In this document: one piece after another, positions 8,192 through 17,544 of the stretch | Layout: every line of letters starts with the position of its first letter | Numbering within the stretch: the first letter of the stretch is position 1 | Source of the DNA: JAOUJD01 sp963841815 | Lineage (GTDB): Bacteria > Pseudomonadota > Gammaproteobacteria > Burkholderiales > Burkholderiaceae_F | NCBI GenBank assembly: GCA_963841815.1 | Contig: CAWJEE010000019.1 | Location: forward strand, 62,001-126,000 | Reading direction: 5' to 3' | DNA length: 64,000 nucleotides | Notes under the pieces: generated by a model | Databases searched by the model: none | The model's input: only the letters and a program-made list of their open reading frames with translations | What the model was told of the DNA's origin: nothing | Position numbers and translations under genes: made by a program

Positions 8192-9493
8192 CTACCACTC
8201 GAGCCTCACGAAGAATCCGGCGCCGCCGGGCAACGGCCCAAGCTCGAGACTGCCCCCGTGCGCGCGGCCCACCATCGCGGCAAGCGTCAAGCCTAGCCCG
8301 AGCGTGTCGTCGACCAGGCCCGAGGCGTCGAATCTCGCGATGGCCGCGCGCAACGCGGCGAGGCGATCGTCGGCCACACCCGGGCCGTCATCGGTGACTT
8401 CGATCCGCTGGTGCGTAGCGTCGCGAGCTGCACTCAGTGACACACGGCCCGCGCCATGGCGAACGGCGTTGTCCACGAGGTTGGTCACGGCCACGGCGAG
8501 CAGGTCCGGATCGCCGCGCAGGCCGACGCCTTCGAGCCGGGCACTGTCGACGGCGATGCGTCGCGCGAGCGCGGCAGGCACGAGCGACCGGGCGTCGAAC
8601 TCGCGCAGGCGCGCCTGGCCGCCGGTTCGCGCCATCGTCAGCAGCGCCTCGACCACTCCGGAGAGCCGCCGCGTCGCATCGAGCGCCAGTTGAAGCTTCG
8701 GGTGCAGTTCGTCCGGCGCGCGCAGCAGGAGCAGCTCGATCTGCGCGCTCAGCCCGGCCAGCGGCGTCCTCAGCGAATGGGCCGCATGCGCGGAAAACGC
8801 GCGCTCGCTCCGCAGTTGCAGTGCGAGCCGTTGTCCGAGGCGTTCGAGCGCGCGGTATACGGGCTCGAGTTCACGCCGCGGCGACCGCGGCAGGTGTGGC
8901 GCGACCGGCCCCGGTTCGATCGCCTCCACGTCGGCGGCAAGCCGCTGCACTGGCTTCAGTTCACGGCCGATCTGCCACGCGAGCACCAGGCCCGCAACGA
9001 GGTTCAGCAGCAGCACGGCGCCCGCGGCCTCCGTAGCGGCGAGCGCCTGGGCGCGATGGAGTTCGGCCAGTGGTTGCGCAACCTGGAGCCAGAGACGCTG
9101 GCCCGCGATCGTGAACACGGCGAGGCCCTGCGTCCGCTGATGACCCTCGTACAGCGGCACGGGCCACGGCTCGACGGGCGCGCTGTGCGACCGTGCCACC
9201 ACCGCGCCCTCCGGGGAGCGCAACTGCCACGAGAGCGCCTCGTCGTGCGGTGCGGCCGGCAGGGCAAGACCGTGCGTCAGCGCCTCGACCTCGCTCTCGT
9301 GCTCCGCGAGGACCACCAAGGCCTGGGCGGTTTCCTCCAGCGACGATTTCATCAGCGCTTCCACGACGAGGCTCACGGCCAGCGCGGCGACCGCGGCACT
9401 GGCGAGCGCCGTGACGAGCACGCCGGCGATGGCCGTGGCGGTCAGGCGGCGTCGGATCGACGGGAGCCGCTCGTGAGAATTCCGGGGAGTCAT
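8192..9493 (-). CDS. Two-component sensor histidine kinase (QseC/PmrB-like)
   Basis: 433 residues. Membrane segments lie at about residues 20-43 and 155-175, flanking a periplasmic sensor of about 110 residues. The dimerisation/phosphoacceptor segment is FSAHAAHSLRTPLAGL, with His239 as the phosphorylated residue (Ser replaces the usual Glu after it). The ATP-binding domain has the N-box NLVDNAVRHG, G1 box VTDDGPGV and G2 box LGLGLTLAAMVGRAHGG. It autophosphorylates and passes phosphate to the response regulator encoded 7 bp upstream in the same operon. The signal sensed is unknown. It is placed between genes for Gly-rich secreted proteins, which are plausible targets by position only. Confidence 0.9.
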   Translation of the reverse strand: MTPRNSHERLPSIRRRLTATAIAGVLVTALASAAVAALAVSLVVEALMKSSLEETAQALVVLAEHESEVEALTHGLALPAAPHDEALSWQLRSPEGAVVARSHSAPVEPWPVPLYEGHQRTQGLAVFTIAGQRLWLQVAQPLAELHRAQALAATEAAGAVLLLNLVAGLVLAWQIGRELKPVQRLAADVEAIEPGPVAPHLPRSPRRELEPVYRALERLGQRLALQLRSERAFSAHAAHSLRTPLAGLSAQIELLLLRAPDELHPKLQLALDATRRLSGVVEALLTMARTGGQARLREFDARSLVPAALARRIAVDSARLEGVGLRGDPDLLAVAVTNLVDNAVRHGAGRVSLSAARDATHQRIEVTDDGPGVADDRLAALRAAIARFDASGLVDDTLGLGLTLAAMVGRAHGGSLELGPLPGGAGFFVRLEW

Positions 9494-9500
9494 TCGAGCG

Positions 9501-10163
9501 TCAGGACCGCACCCGGTATCCCATCCCGCGAACGGTCTCGATCACTGCGTGACCAAGCTTGCGCCGGAGGCTCGAGATGTGAACTTCGATCGTATTGCTC
9601 GCGACATCGGTGTCGAACCCGTACAGGAGTTGCTGCAACTGGTCGCGCGGAACGATGCGTCCGCGACGCCGCATCAGGGTCTCCAGCAGCGCGTACTCGC
9701 GCGCCGTCAGTTCCACTTCGCTTTCATCGAGATGGACCGTCCTTGCCGCCAGGTCGATCGCCATCGGGCCTGCCCGAAGCACCGTGTGCGGCTGACCCAG
9801 GGCGCGGCGGGATACGGCGCGCACGCGCGCAGCGAGTTCGGCGAGTTCGAACGGTTTGGTCAGGTAATCGTCGGCCCCGGCGTCGAGGCCTTCCACGCGG
9901 TCGTCCAGACGGTCGCGCGCCGTGAGCACGAGCACGGGCACGTGCCGGTTCAGTCCTTCGCGCGCTCGCAGACTGCGCAGCCACTCGACACCGGAACCAT
10001 CCGGCAGGCGCCAATCGAGCAGGATCGCATCGAACGGTTCGGTGACCGCTTCCCGTGCCGCCGCCAGGCAAGTCGCCCAATCCACGACATGCCCCTGCTC
10101 GGCGAGGTAGTCCCGCACTGCATCGCCCAGCGTGGTGTCGTCCTCGACGAGCAGCAGACGCAT
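9501..10163 (-). CDS. OmpR-family response regulator
   Basis: 220 residues. The receiver domain has acidic residues VEDD at 6-9, phosphoacceptor Asp50 in LLDWRLPDGSG, Thr81 in VLTARD and Lys103 in YLTKPFE. The C-terminal winged helix (about residues 125-220) includes LTAREYALLETLMRRRGRIV and SNTIEVHISSLRRKLG, typical of QseB, PmrA and TctD relatives. It partners the downstream histidine kinase. Its start is 69 bp from the divergent Gly-rich gene at 10233; the shared intergenic region contains CTTCAT repeats 11 bp apart, the geometry expected for an OmpR-type dimer site, so it may regulate both itself and that gene. Confidence 0.93.
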   Translation of the reverse strand: MRLLLVEDDTTLGDAVRDYLAEQGHVVDWATCLAAAREAVTEPFDAILLDWRLPDGSGVEWLRSLRAREGLNRHVPVLVLTARDRLDDRVEGLDAGADDYLTKPFELAELAARVRAVSRRALGQPHTVLRAGPMAIDLAARTVHLDESEVELTAREYALLETLMRRRGRIVPRDQLQQLLYGFDTDVASNTIEVHISSLRRKLGHAVIETVRGMGYRVRS

Positions 10164-10177
10164 TGTTAACCTGACCT

Positions 10178-10194
10178 CTTCATGTTTACTTCAT
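10178..10194. promoter_or_regulatory. Putative response-regulator site: two CTTCAT half-sites 11 bp apart
   Basis: CTTCAT occurs at 10178-10183 and 10189-10194, one helical turn apart, in the 69-bp divergent promoter region between the response regulator and the Gly-rich protein gene. OmpR-family regulators bind direct repeats with this spacing. A nearby CTAAGGTTGGA (10204-10214, plus strand) resembles the shared CTAGGTTGAA motif. Function is inferred. Confidence 0.35.
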
Positions 10195-10232
10195 CGTGTC
10201 CGACTAAGGTTGGATAGTGGGGCAGATTTGCA

Positions 10233-10846
<614 letters not shown>

Positions 10847-10915
10847 CGCCGCAGCTATGCAAAGCTACGGCCGCATGCGCTGTACGGCGATCGCGCTATC
10901 CGTTCGCTCGCGGAG

Positions 10916-11179
10916 TTGGACTTCAGTGGATACCGGTCGTCATCCTCAGCGCTCGATTCCATGCCCCGCGGCGGCCCAGGCGCTGAACCCTCCTTTGAGC
11001 AACTACACCTTCCGGGCCCCGCGCTTGGACAGGCCCGGAAGATCCAGTTCGACACACCGGTCGACGCGGTGCGCGAAGAGGCGGAGCGGCCTCACATCGA
11101 TCCCGCGCTGGCCCGCGAATGCGACGAGATCGAAGTCCGGCGCGCCTGGTACTTCGACGACGCCGTCCGGCTGCACTGA
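10916..11179 (+). CDS. Small hypothetical protein
   Basis: An 87-codon frame whose second half has strong GC-ending codon bias (QFDTPVDAVREEAERPHID to the C-terminal RRAWYFDDAVRLH). The first half is less convincing, and an internal ATG at 10961 is equally possible. No signal peptide or known domain. It could be a real small gene or the 3' remnant of one. Confidence 0.3.
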   Translation: MDFSGYRSSSSALDSMPRGGPGAEPSFEQLHLPGPALGQARKIQFDTPVDAVREEAERPHIDPALARECDEIEVRRAWYFDDAVRLH

Positions 11180-11261
11180 CGGGTGCCTGCCCTCAAGCCA
11201 ACTTGCCTGACCACCCCAGCACGCCGCGCTGAACCTGGTCGCGATCGATCACGTTGGCGTC

Positions 11262-12101
11262 TTAACCAGGACTTGAATCGTCCAGGGTCAGCCGCAGCGG
11301 TTGATGGTCGGACGCATCGGTGGTCGTGTCGATCGCGACATCGGCGATGCGCTGCGCGACGTCGGGCGTCACCGCGAAGTAGTCGCGGCAGTGCCCGCCC
11401 ATCGGCCACTGCCGGTGGTCGTACAGACCCGTGCTCGGCGGGTGTGGTTCGGCTCCGTGTGCACCGCGCCAGGCGTCGAGCAGCGGCGGCGCGAGCAGCG
11501 CCCGATACGCGTCTTCGTCCGGAAGGAAGTTCAGGTCGCCGCACAGGACGAGCGACGCCGGACGAGGCACCGGATCGTACGGACTGGCCGCCGGCTTCGG
11601 CGGACGCGCTTCGTTCTCGGCGACCTCGGCCTGCAGTGCGCGCAGCCGCTCGATCTGCGCCGCGCGGTGCGCAGCCGAGTAGTACTCGAGATGCGTCGTG
11701 ACCACGCGCAGCGGGCCGGCGCGCGTCTCGACCACCGCCTCGATCGCCTGCCGCTGCATGTGCTTGATGCCGCCCTCGGCCGGATGCGGCAGCAGGTGGA
11801 AGAAGAGCTGAAGCACGGGCAGGCGCGACAACAGCAGATTTCCGAACTGCCGTCGCTGCACTCCGGTCCCCGGGCGATCCAGCGCCGCGCCGAAGAACGC
11901 CCGATGCTGCGGAAACAACGCCTGCAACTCGGCAAACTGGTCAGCGCCGTCTCCATACTGCGGATCGTTGCGCGCGACCTCCTGGAAGCAAAGCACGTCG
12001 CTGTCGCCCATCGCCTGCGCCACGCGCGCGATGCGCACGAGGTCGACGCGGCCGTCGCACCCGAGTCCGCACTGGATGTTCCAGGTCAGGATCGAAGTCA
12101 T
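11262..12101 (-). CDS. Endonuclease/exonuclease/phosphatase-family hydrolase
   Basis: 279 residues, no signal peptide, so cytosolic. Family motifs in order: LTWNIQCGLG (Asn near residue 8), DVLCFQEVARN (metal-ligand Glu near 40), VVTTHLEYYSAAHR, LVLCGDLNFLPDEDAYRALL (GDxN) and the terminal TTTDASDHQPLRLTL (SDHxP). These place it with Mg-dependent phosphodiesterases and phosphatases related to ExoIII and sphingomyelinase; the substrate is not evident. The start lies 6 bp beyond the stop of the last ABC permease gene, so it is the final gene of the ugp-like operon and may process what the transporter imports. Unlike the transporter genes, this frame is intact. Confidence 0.85.
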   Translation of the reverse strand: MTSILTWNIQCGLGCDGRVDLVRIARVAQAMGDSDVLCFQEVARNDPQYGDGADQFAELQALFPQHRAFFGAALDRPGTGVQRRQFGNLLLSRLPVLQLFFHLLPHPAEGGIKHMQRQAIEAVVETRAGPLRVVTTHLEYYSAAHRAAQIERLRALQAEVAENEARPPKPAASPYDPVPRPASLVLCGDLNFLPDEDAYRALLAPPLLDAWRGAHGAEPHPPSTGLYDHRQWPMGGHCRDYFAVTPDVAQRIADVAIDTTTDASDHQPLRLTLDDSSPG

Positions 12102-12106
12102 TGCGC

Positions 12107-12923
12107 CTACTTGATGCCGGCGTGCATGAACGACTGCATGAACTGCCGCTGGAACAGCAGGAACGCGACCAGCAGCGGCGCCACCGCCATGATCGTTCCG
12201 GCGCTGATCACCGACCAGTCGACGCCGGACTCGGGCGCGCCGAAGATCGCCAGCCCCACCGTCAGCGGACGCGTCTCGACCGAGTTGGTGACCACCAGCG
12301 GCCAGAGGAAGTTGTTCCAGTGGTAGCTCACGGAGACGAGGCCGTAGGCGAGGTAGGTCGGCCGCGCGAGCGGCACGTACACGCGCCACAGCACGCCGAG
12401 GAAGCCGCAGCCCTCGACGCGCGCGGCATCCTCGAGCTCGCGCGGCATCGTCTTGAACGTCTGCCGCAGCAGGAAGATGCCGAAGGCGCTCGCCATGTAC
12501 GGCAGGCCGATGCCGAGGATGGTGTCGACCAGGCCCAGCCTGCGCCATGATGCGGTAGTTCTCGACGATCAGCACCTCGGGCATCACCATCAGCTGCACC
12601 AGCACCAGCCCGAAGGCGACGTTGCTGCCGAAGAACTCGAAGCGCGCGAACGCGTAGCCGGCGAGCGTGCACAGCACGAGCTGCGCCGACAGGATCATCG
12701 TCACCAGCATGATGGTGTTGAGGAAGTGCCGCGGGAACGGCGCGTAGGTCCAGGCCTTGGCGGAAGTTCGACAGCGTGAGCGGCGCGAAGAGGTCGAAGT
12801 GCGTCGCCATCTCGGGCGGATGAAACGCGGCCCAGAACGCGTAGGCGAGCGGCGACGAGCCACAGCAGCGCCAGCAGCCAGGCCGCGGCGGTCTCCAGCA
12901 GCGGAACCGGTCCGCAGTCTCAT
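12107..12923 (-). pseudogene. ABC sugar/glycerol-phosphate permease 2 (UgpE/MalG-like), frameshifted
   Basis: Pieced together from three frames, this is a MalG-type inner-membrane permease. Recognisable segments are HFLNTIMLVTMILSAQLVL, FGLVLVQLMVMPEVLIVENY, the EAA loop FKTMPRELEDAARVEGCG and the C-terminal MQSFMHAGIK. The frame is broken by single extra bases near 12906, 12860, 12761 and 12539; removing them gives an uninterrupted protein of about 270 residues. Because the sequence between breaks is fully family-like with no stops, either the damage is very recent or these are sequence errors. Fourth gene of the importer operon. Confidence 0.75.
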
Positions 12924-12930
12924 GGGCGCC

Positions 12931-13798
12931 TCACCGGTAGTGCACCCGCTTCTCGATCAGCAGGAACTGCACGATCGCCAGCAGCGCGAGCAGCACGAGC
13001 AGCACGACCGTCAGCGTCGACGCGTAGGCGGTGTCGAAGAAGCTGAACGCGACCTGGTAGATGTAGTACAGGAGCAGGCTCGACGCGTTGTCCGGCCCGC
13101 CCTTGGTCAGGATGAAGAGGTGGTCGACCAGCTTGAACGAGTTGATGGTCGCGTTCACCAGCACGAACAGCGTGGTCGGCATGAGCAGCGGGAAGGTCAC
13201 GCGCCGGAAGAAGTACCAGCGCGACGCGCCTTCGATCTTCGCCGCCTCCTGCGAGCTCGGGCGGCAGCGTTCTGCAGCGCGGCGAGGTAGAAGATCATGA
13301 AGAAGCCGGCTTCCTTCCACACGACCATCACCATCGTCGCCGGCAGCACGACGGTTCGGGTCGCCGAGCCAGTTGTGGCTCGGCGCGCCGAACAGCGCGC
13401 CGACCTGGTCGAACATTCCGATCTGGGGCGTGTAGAAGAACAGCCACAGGTTCGCCACCGCGATCATCGGCAGCATGGTCGGCGTGAAGTACGCTCATGC
13501 GCACCAGCGCGCGCGCCGGCAGCTTGTCGTTGACCCACAGCGCCATCACCATCGCGATCGCGATCGAGGTGGGGATGGTGCCGAGCGCGAACCAGGCGTT
13601 GTTGCCGAGGACCTGCCAGAAGATCGGGTCGTCGAGCGAGCGCGGCGTAGTTGTCGAAGCCGACGAACCGGGACGGCCGCACCACCGTCCCGGTGGAGAA
13701 GAAGCTGTCGACGAGGGTGGCGACGCCGGGTAGTGCGTGAAGCCGATGAGCAGGATCGCGGCCGGCGTGAGCAGCAGCCAGCCGTAGACGTGCTTCAT
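12931..13798 (-). pseudogene. ABC sugar/glycerol-phosphate permease 1 (UgpA/MalF-like), frameshifted
   Basis: Starts MKHVYGWLLLTPAAILLIGF and ends FLLIEKRVHYR, with family segments ALGTIPTSIAIAMVMALWVN, LFFYTPQIGMFDQVGALFG, the EAA-loop region GASRWYFFRRVTFPLLMP and FILTKGGPDNASSLL. Indels lie near 13255, 13273, 13352, 13493 and 13641 (one extra base each) and near 13727 (one missing base). A six-helix inner-membrane permease of about 288 residues results once they are corrected. The stop is 7 bp before the permease 2 start. Confidence 0.75.
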
Positions 13799-13808
13799 CG
13801 GGCCACCT

Positions 13809-15089
13809 TCAGCGGTACGACTTGAGAAGCTTGTCCGCCTCCGCCTGCGCCGCGCTTCAGCGCGTCCGCCGGCGACTTCTGCCCGGTCAGCGACGCCTGG
13901 ATCGCGTCGTCGAGCAGCTTGCGCACGCGCCCGGTCTGGAACGTCGACAGCTCGGGCGTGGCGTACTCGAACTGGTCGCGCGCAACGACCGCCGGCGGGA
14001 AGTCCGCCGCGTACTCCTTCAGCTTCGGCGTCGTCGTACGCGTCCGGCCGCGTGGCGACGTAGCCGGTCGCCATGCTCCAGTCGGCGGCGCGCTCGGGCG
14101 CCGTCATCCACTTGACGAAGGCGAGCGCGGCCTTGCGCTCCTCGGGCGTCGTCTTCTTGAACAGGTAGAAGTTGCCGCCGCCGGTGGGCGAGCCGCGCTG
14201 CTTCGAGGCGGGCAGCATGGCGACGCCGAACGGGAACTTGGCGCTGTCCTTCACCGCGGTCAGGTTGCCGGTGGTGTGCCACATCATCGCCGTCTTGCCT
14301 TCGGTGAAGGCCTGCCGCAGCGTGCCCCACTCGACGGTGCCCTCGGGCATCACCTTGTGCTTGACCCCGAGGTCGCGCCAGTACTGCAGCGCGGCGATCA
14401 CGTCCGGGTGCGCGTAGTTCGTCTGGTTGCCGTCGCGGTTCATCAGGTCCTGTCCGTTCTGGCGCGCAAAGGCCTGGAACATCCAGTACGCGTAGCCGGT
14501 CGACGGCACCATGACGCCCCAGCGCGTGACGTTGCCGGCGGCGTCCTTCTTCACGAGCTTGGACGCCATCTGCGTCATCTCGGTCCAGTTGGCGGGCGGC
14601 CTGTTCCGGGTCGAGCCCCGCTTCCTTGAAGGCGTCCTTGTTCCAGTACAGCACGATGGTCGAGCGCTGGAACGGAATGCCGTAGGCCTTGCCCTTGTAG
14701 GTGCCGTTCATCATCAGCGCCGGGTAGAAGGCCTTGAGCCACGCCTTGTCGTCGGCCGTCGTGGCGACGTCGTCCCAGGCGACGATCACGTCCTGCTCGA
14801 TCAGCTCGTACAGGTCGATCGAGTAGAGCACCGACATCGGCGCCGACTGGCCGGCCTTCAAGGCCGCGAGCGCCTTGATGCGCGCGTCGTCGTAGTTGCC
14901 GGCGTAGATCGGGTTCACCTTGATGCCGGGGTTCTGCCTGCTCGAACTGCCGGGCGTAGCCGTCGATCACCTTGGTGAGCGGGCCGCCGACGGCGATCGG
15001 GTAGTAGAAGGTCAGTTGCGTTTCGGCGCGCCTGCCGGGCCGACGGCCGCGAGCAGCGCGGACATCACGAAAGCGGACAGCCATTTCAT
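13809..15089 (-). pseudogene. ABC transporter sugar/glycerol-phosphate-binding protein (UgpB-like), frameshifted
   Basis: A signal peptide starts MKWLSAFVMSALLAAVG. The mature protein has family-1 solute-binding features: TQLTFYYPIAVGGPLTKVI, VNPIYAGNYDDARIKALAAL, GIPFQRSTIVLYWNKDAFK, VPSTGYAYWMFQAFARQNG and ALAFVKWMTAPERAADWS, ending KLLKSYR. Frame breaks lie near 15025 (one base missing) and near 14934, 14592, 14030 and 13850 (one extra base each). Corrected length is about 425 residues. The neighbours (two permeases and a MalK-type ATPase) indicate import of a sugar or glycerophosphodiester; UgpB is the nearest named relative but the ligand is not proven. Confidence 0.75.
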
Positions 15090-15174
15090 GGTTGACGTCC
15101 CTTCGGTTGGTGGTTGAACAGCGATCGCGGCCACGCTTGACTCACGCCGCCAGCGGGAAGCGATTGACTGCGCG

Positions 15175-16218
15175 TCAGACCGCGCGCCGCTGGCCGCGTC
15201 GAACACGTGAACCGAATCCGGCTCCCAGCCTAGTCGCACCTGCGTGCCGGCGCAAAGGCGCGATCTGGCCCGCGGCGCGCGCGAGCACCGACTCCTCGCC
15301 CGACCCGCACGGTGATGATCGTGTCGGCGCCGTGGTACTCGGCGCTCGTGACTTCCGCGGACACGCCGCCCGTGTCGACCAGCCGCACGTGCTCGGGCCG
15401 CACGCCGAGCGTCAGCCCCGCGCCGCGTCCGCGCAGCACCGGCTCCTTCGAGCCGCGGATCACCGCGCCGTCCGGTCCGTCCTCGAGCGCGACGAGGTTC
15501 ATCGCCGGCGTGCCGATGAAGCGCGCCGCGAAGATCGTCGCCGGCCGCGCGTACAGGTCCTCCGGCGTGCCTTCCTGCTCGATGCGGCCTTCGCGCATCA
15601 GCACGATGCGGTCGGCCATGCTCATCGCCTCGATCTGGTCGTGCGTGACGTAGACCACCGTCATGTCGAGCCGCTGCTGCAGCGCGCGGATCTCCACCCG
15701 CATCCCGTGGCGAAGCTGCGCGTCGAGGTTCGACAGCGGCTCGTCCATCAGGCAGATGCTGTTCTCGGCGATCACGGCGCGCGCGAGCGCGACGCGCTGG
15801 CGCTGCCCGCCCGACAGCTGCGACGGCTTGCGGGCGAGCTGCTCCGCCAGCCCGACGAGCTCCGCCACGCGCGCGAGCCGCGCGTCCCGCTCGGCCTTCG
15901 GGCAGGCCGCGCACCTTGAGCCCGAAGACGATGTTCTCGGCCACCGACAGGTGCGGGAAGAGCGCGTACGACTGGAACACCATCGAGATCTTGCGCTTGT
16001 CGGGCGCGAGCCGCGTGACGTCGCGGCCGCCGATGAGGATCCGTCCCTCGTTCGGATCCTCGAGCCCGGCGATCAGCCGCAGGATGCGTCGACTTGCCGC
16101 AGCCCGACGGCCCGAGCAGGACCAGGAACTTGCCCGATTCGGCGCGCAGGCTCACGCCGTCGACCGCCCGCACCGCGCCGTAGCGCTTCGAGACGCCTTC
16201 GAGAACAATGTCGCTCAG
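15175..16218 (-). pseudogene. ABC transporter ATPase (UgpC/MalK-like), frameshifted
   Basis: Starts LSDIVLEGVSKRYGAVRAV. The Walker A motif LLGPSGCGKST lies in the first 50 residues, then the Q-loop SMVFQSYALFPHLSVAENI, signature LSGGQRQRVALARAV, Walker B ICLMDEPLSNLDAQLR, the H-loop VVYVTHDQIEAMSMADR, and a TOBE-like tail with LGVRPEHVRLVD. Extra bases near 16089, 15900, 15297 and 15254, plus one indel near 15176, split the frame. CTG at 16218 follows a good GGGAGGG site and is the likely start if this codon is correct; ATG 16281 is an in-frame alternative. It lies 87 bp after the fused acyltransferase gene, so the importer genes may belong to the same long transcript. Confidence 0.75.
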
Positions 16219-16304
16219 TGGACTACCCTCCCGCGCTGCGCGCTCCGGGATGAGCGCTTCGGAGCGGCCGTGCGCGCTCATGGCCCGCGCATTATGCAGC
16301 GCGG

Positions 16305-17540
16305 TCAGCGGCGAAGGGTTCGCGACGCCGCCGCCGGCCACGCTTTCCAGCGCCGGTGCGTCCACCACCACTGTTCCGGATGCCGCACGACCAGGTGCTC
16401 CAGCGCCGCGTTGTAGGCCCGCGTGTTCAGCCGGATCGCCTCGTCGGCGTCCGAATGTTCGATCGGCGCCAGCGCCGGCTCGAAGCGCAACACGTGCGTT
16501 CCGTCGGGCTCGCGCCAGCTGGCGGCCGGCACGACCGGCGCGCCGGTCGACAAGGCGATGACCGAGAGGCTGCGGAACGTGCCGGCGGGATGCCCGAAGA
16601 ACTCCACCAGCACGCCGTCCTTGCGGCTGGCGTGCTGGTCGAACGGGAACACCACCAGGTCGCCGGCGGCCAGCTTGTCGAGGATGGCGTCGAGTCCACC
16701 GCGCTTGGGCAGGATGCCGAAGCCGGCGCGGGCGAAGCGTCGCGCCACCAGCCGGTCCAGCCACGGCGGCTTGACAGGCCGGCGCACGAACCAGAAGCGG
16801 CCACGCGCCTGCGGATAGCTGTCGAGCCCGGCGGCGGTCGCCACCTCGAAGTTGCCGAAGTGACCGGTCAGGATCAGTACGCCCTTGCCCTGCCCGAGCG
16901 CGGCGATCAGCGCGTCGAGGTTCTCGACGCGGACCATCGAGCGCCGCCGTTCCGCCGACAGCCACGGGAAGCGGAGGAACTCCCACAGCAGCCGGCCCAT
17001 GTGCGCGTAGTGCGCCTGCGCCAGCGTCTCGATCTCGGCCGCAGGCGTCGCGTCGCCGAACACGCGTCGCAGGTTCTCCAGAACGACCTTGCGCCGGACC
17101 GGCAGCAGGCGATACATCACGCGGCCGAGCCACGGGGCGTCGGCCACCGTCGGATGCGCCAGCGCCACCGCCGTTGCCGACGAACGATCGTGCGACAGCG
17201 ACACGCTGATGTCCTTGATCCGGTTGCGTCCGAGGACCGTCTGCGCCGCCGCGCCGCACACCACGCGCGGCGCGCCGTAGGGATCGCGCGCCACGGAGAA
17301 GTCCTCCGCGACGATGGTGCCGAGCGCCGTTTCGCGCGGAAAGAGCTTCAGGCACGCCTCCTTGGCGGCGAAGCGGGCGGCGAGGCTGGCGGCGCGGCCG
17401 GCGCCGGCGCACTCGTCGAGTTCGGCGCGCGAGAAGAGCCTTTCCAGATCCGTGTCCGGCGTTTCGCGCAGCAGGCGTTCGACGCGGGCGATCTCGACGG
17501 TGTCGATGCCGCAGCGGCTGGCAGTGCCGGCCACGGTCAT
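16305..17540 (-). CDS. 4'-phosphopantetheinyl transferase fused to LpxL/HtrB-like acyltransferase
   Basis: 411 residues in one intact frame. Residues about 1-125 are AcpS-like: GIDTVEIARVERLL carries the metal-binding Asp, and AARFAAKEACLKLF is the second motif; this part should transfer phosphopantetheine to the ACP encoded upstream. Residues about 130-405 are a lysophospholipid-type acyltransferase of the LpxL family, with the catalytic HX4E motif in ILTGHFGNFEVAT, FWFVRRPVKPPWLDRLV and VFPFDQHASRKDGVLVEFFG. Last gene of the lipid operon, 4 bp after the Cys-less ketosynthase. The fusion joins ACP activation and acyl transfer in one chain; the acceptor is unknown. A genuine fusion is likely because no stop or restart separates the domains. 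Confidence 0.85.
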   Translation of the reverse strand: MTVAGTASRCGIDTVEIARVERLLRETPDTDLERLFSRAELDECAGAGRAASLAARFAAKEACLKLFPRETALGTIVAEDFSVARDPYGAPRVVCGAAAQTVLGRNRIKDISVSLSHDRSSATAVALAHPTVADAPWLGRVMYRLLPVRRKVVLENLRRVFGDATPAAEIETLAQAHYAHMGRLLWEFLRFPWLSAERRRSMVRVENLDALIAALGQGKGVLILTGHFGNFEVATAAGLDSYPQARGRFWFVRRPVKPPWLDRLVARRFARAGFGILPKRGGLDAILDKLAAGDLVVFPFDQHASRKDGVLVEFFGHPAGTFRSLSVIALSTGAPVVPAASWREPDGTHVLRFEPALAPIEHSDADEAIRLNTRAYNAALEHLVVRHPEQWWWTHRRWKAWPAAASRTLRR

Positions 17541-17544
17541 CGCT

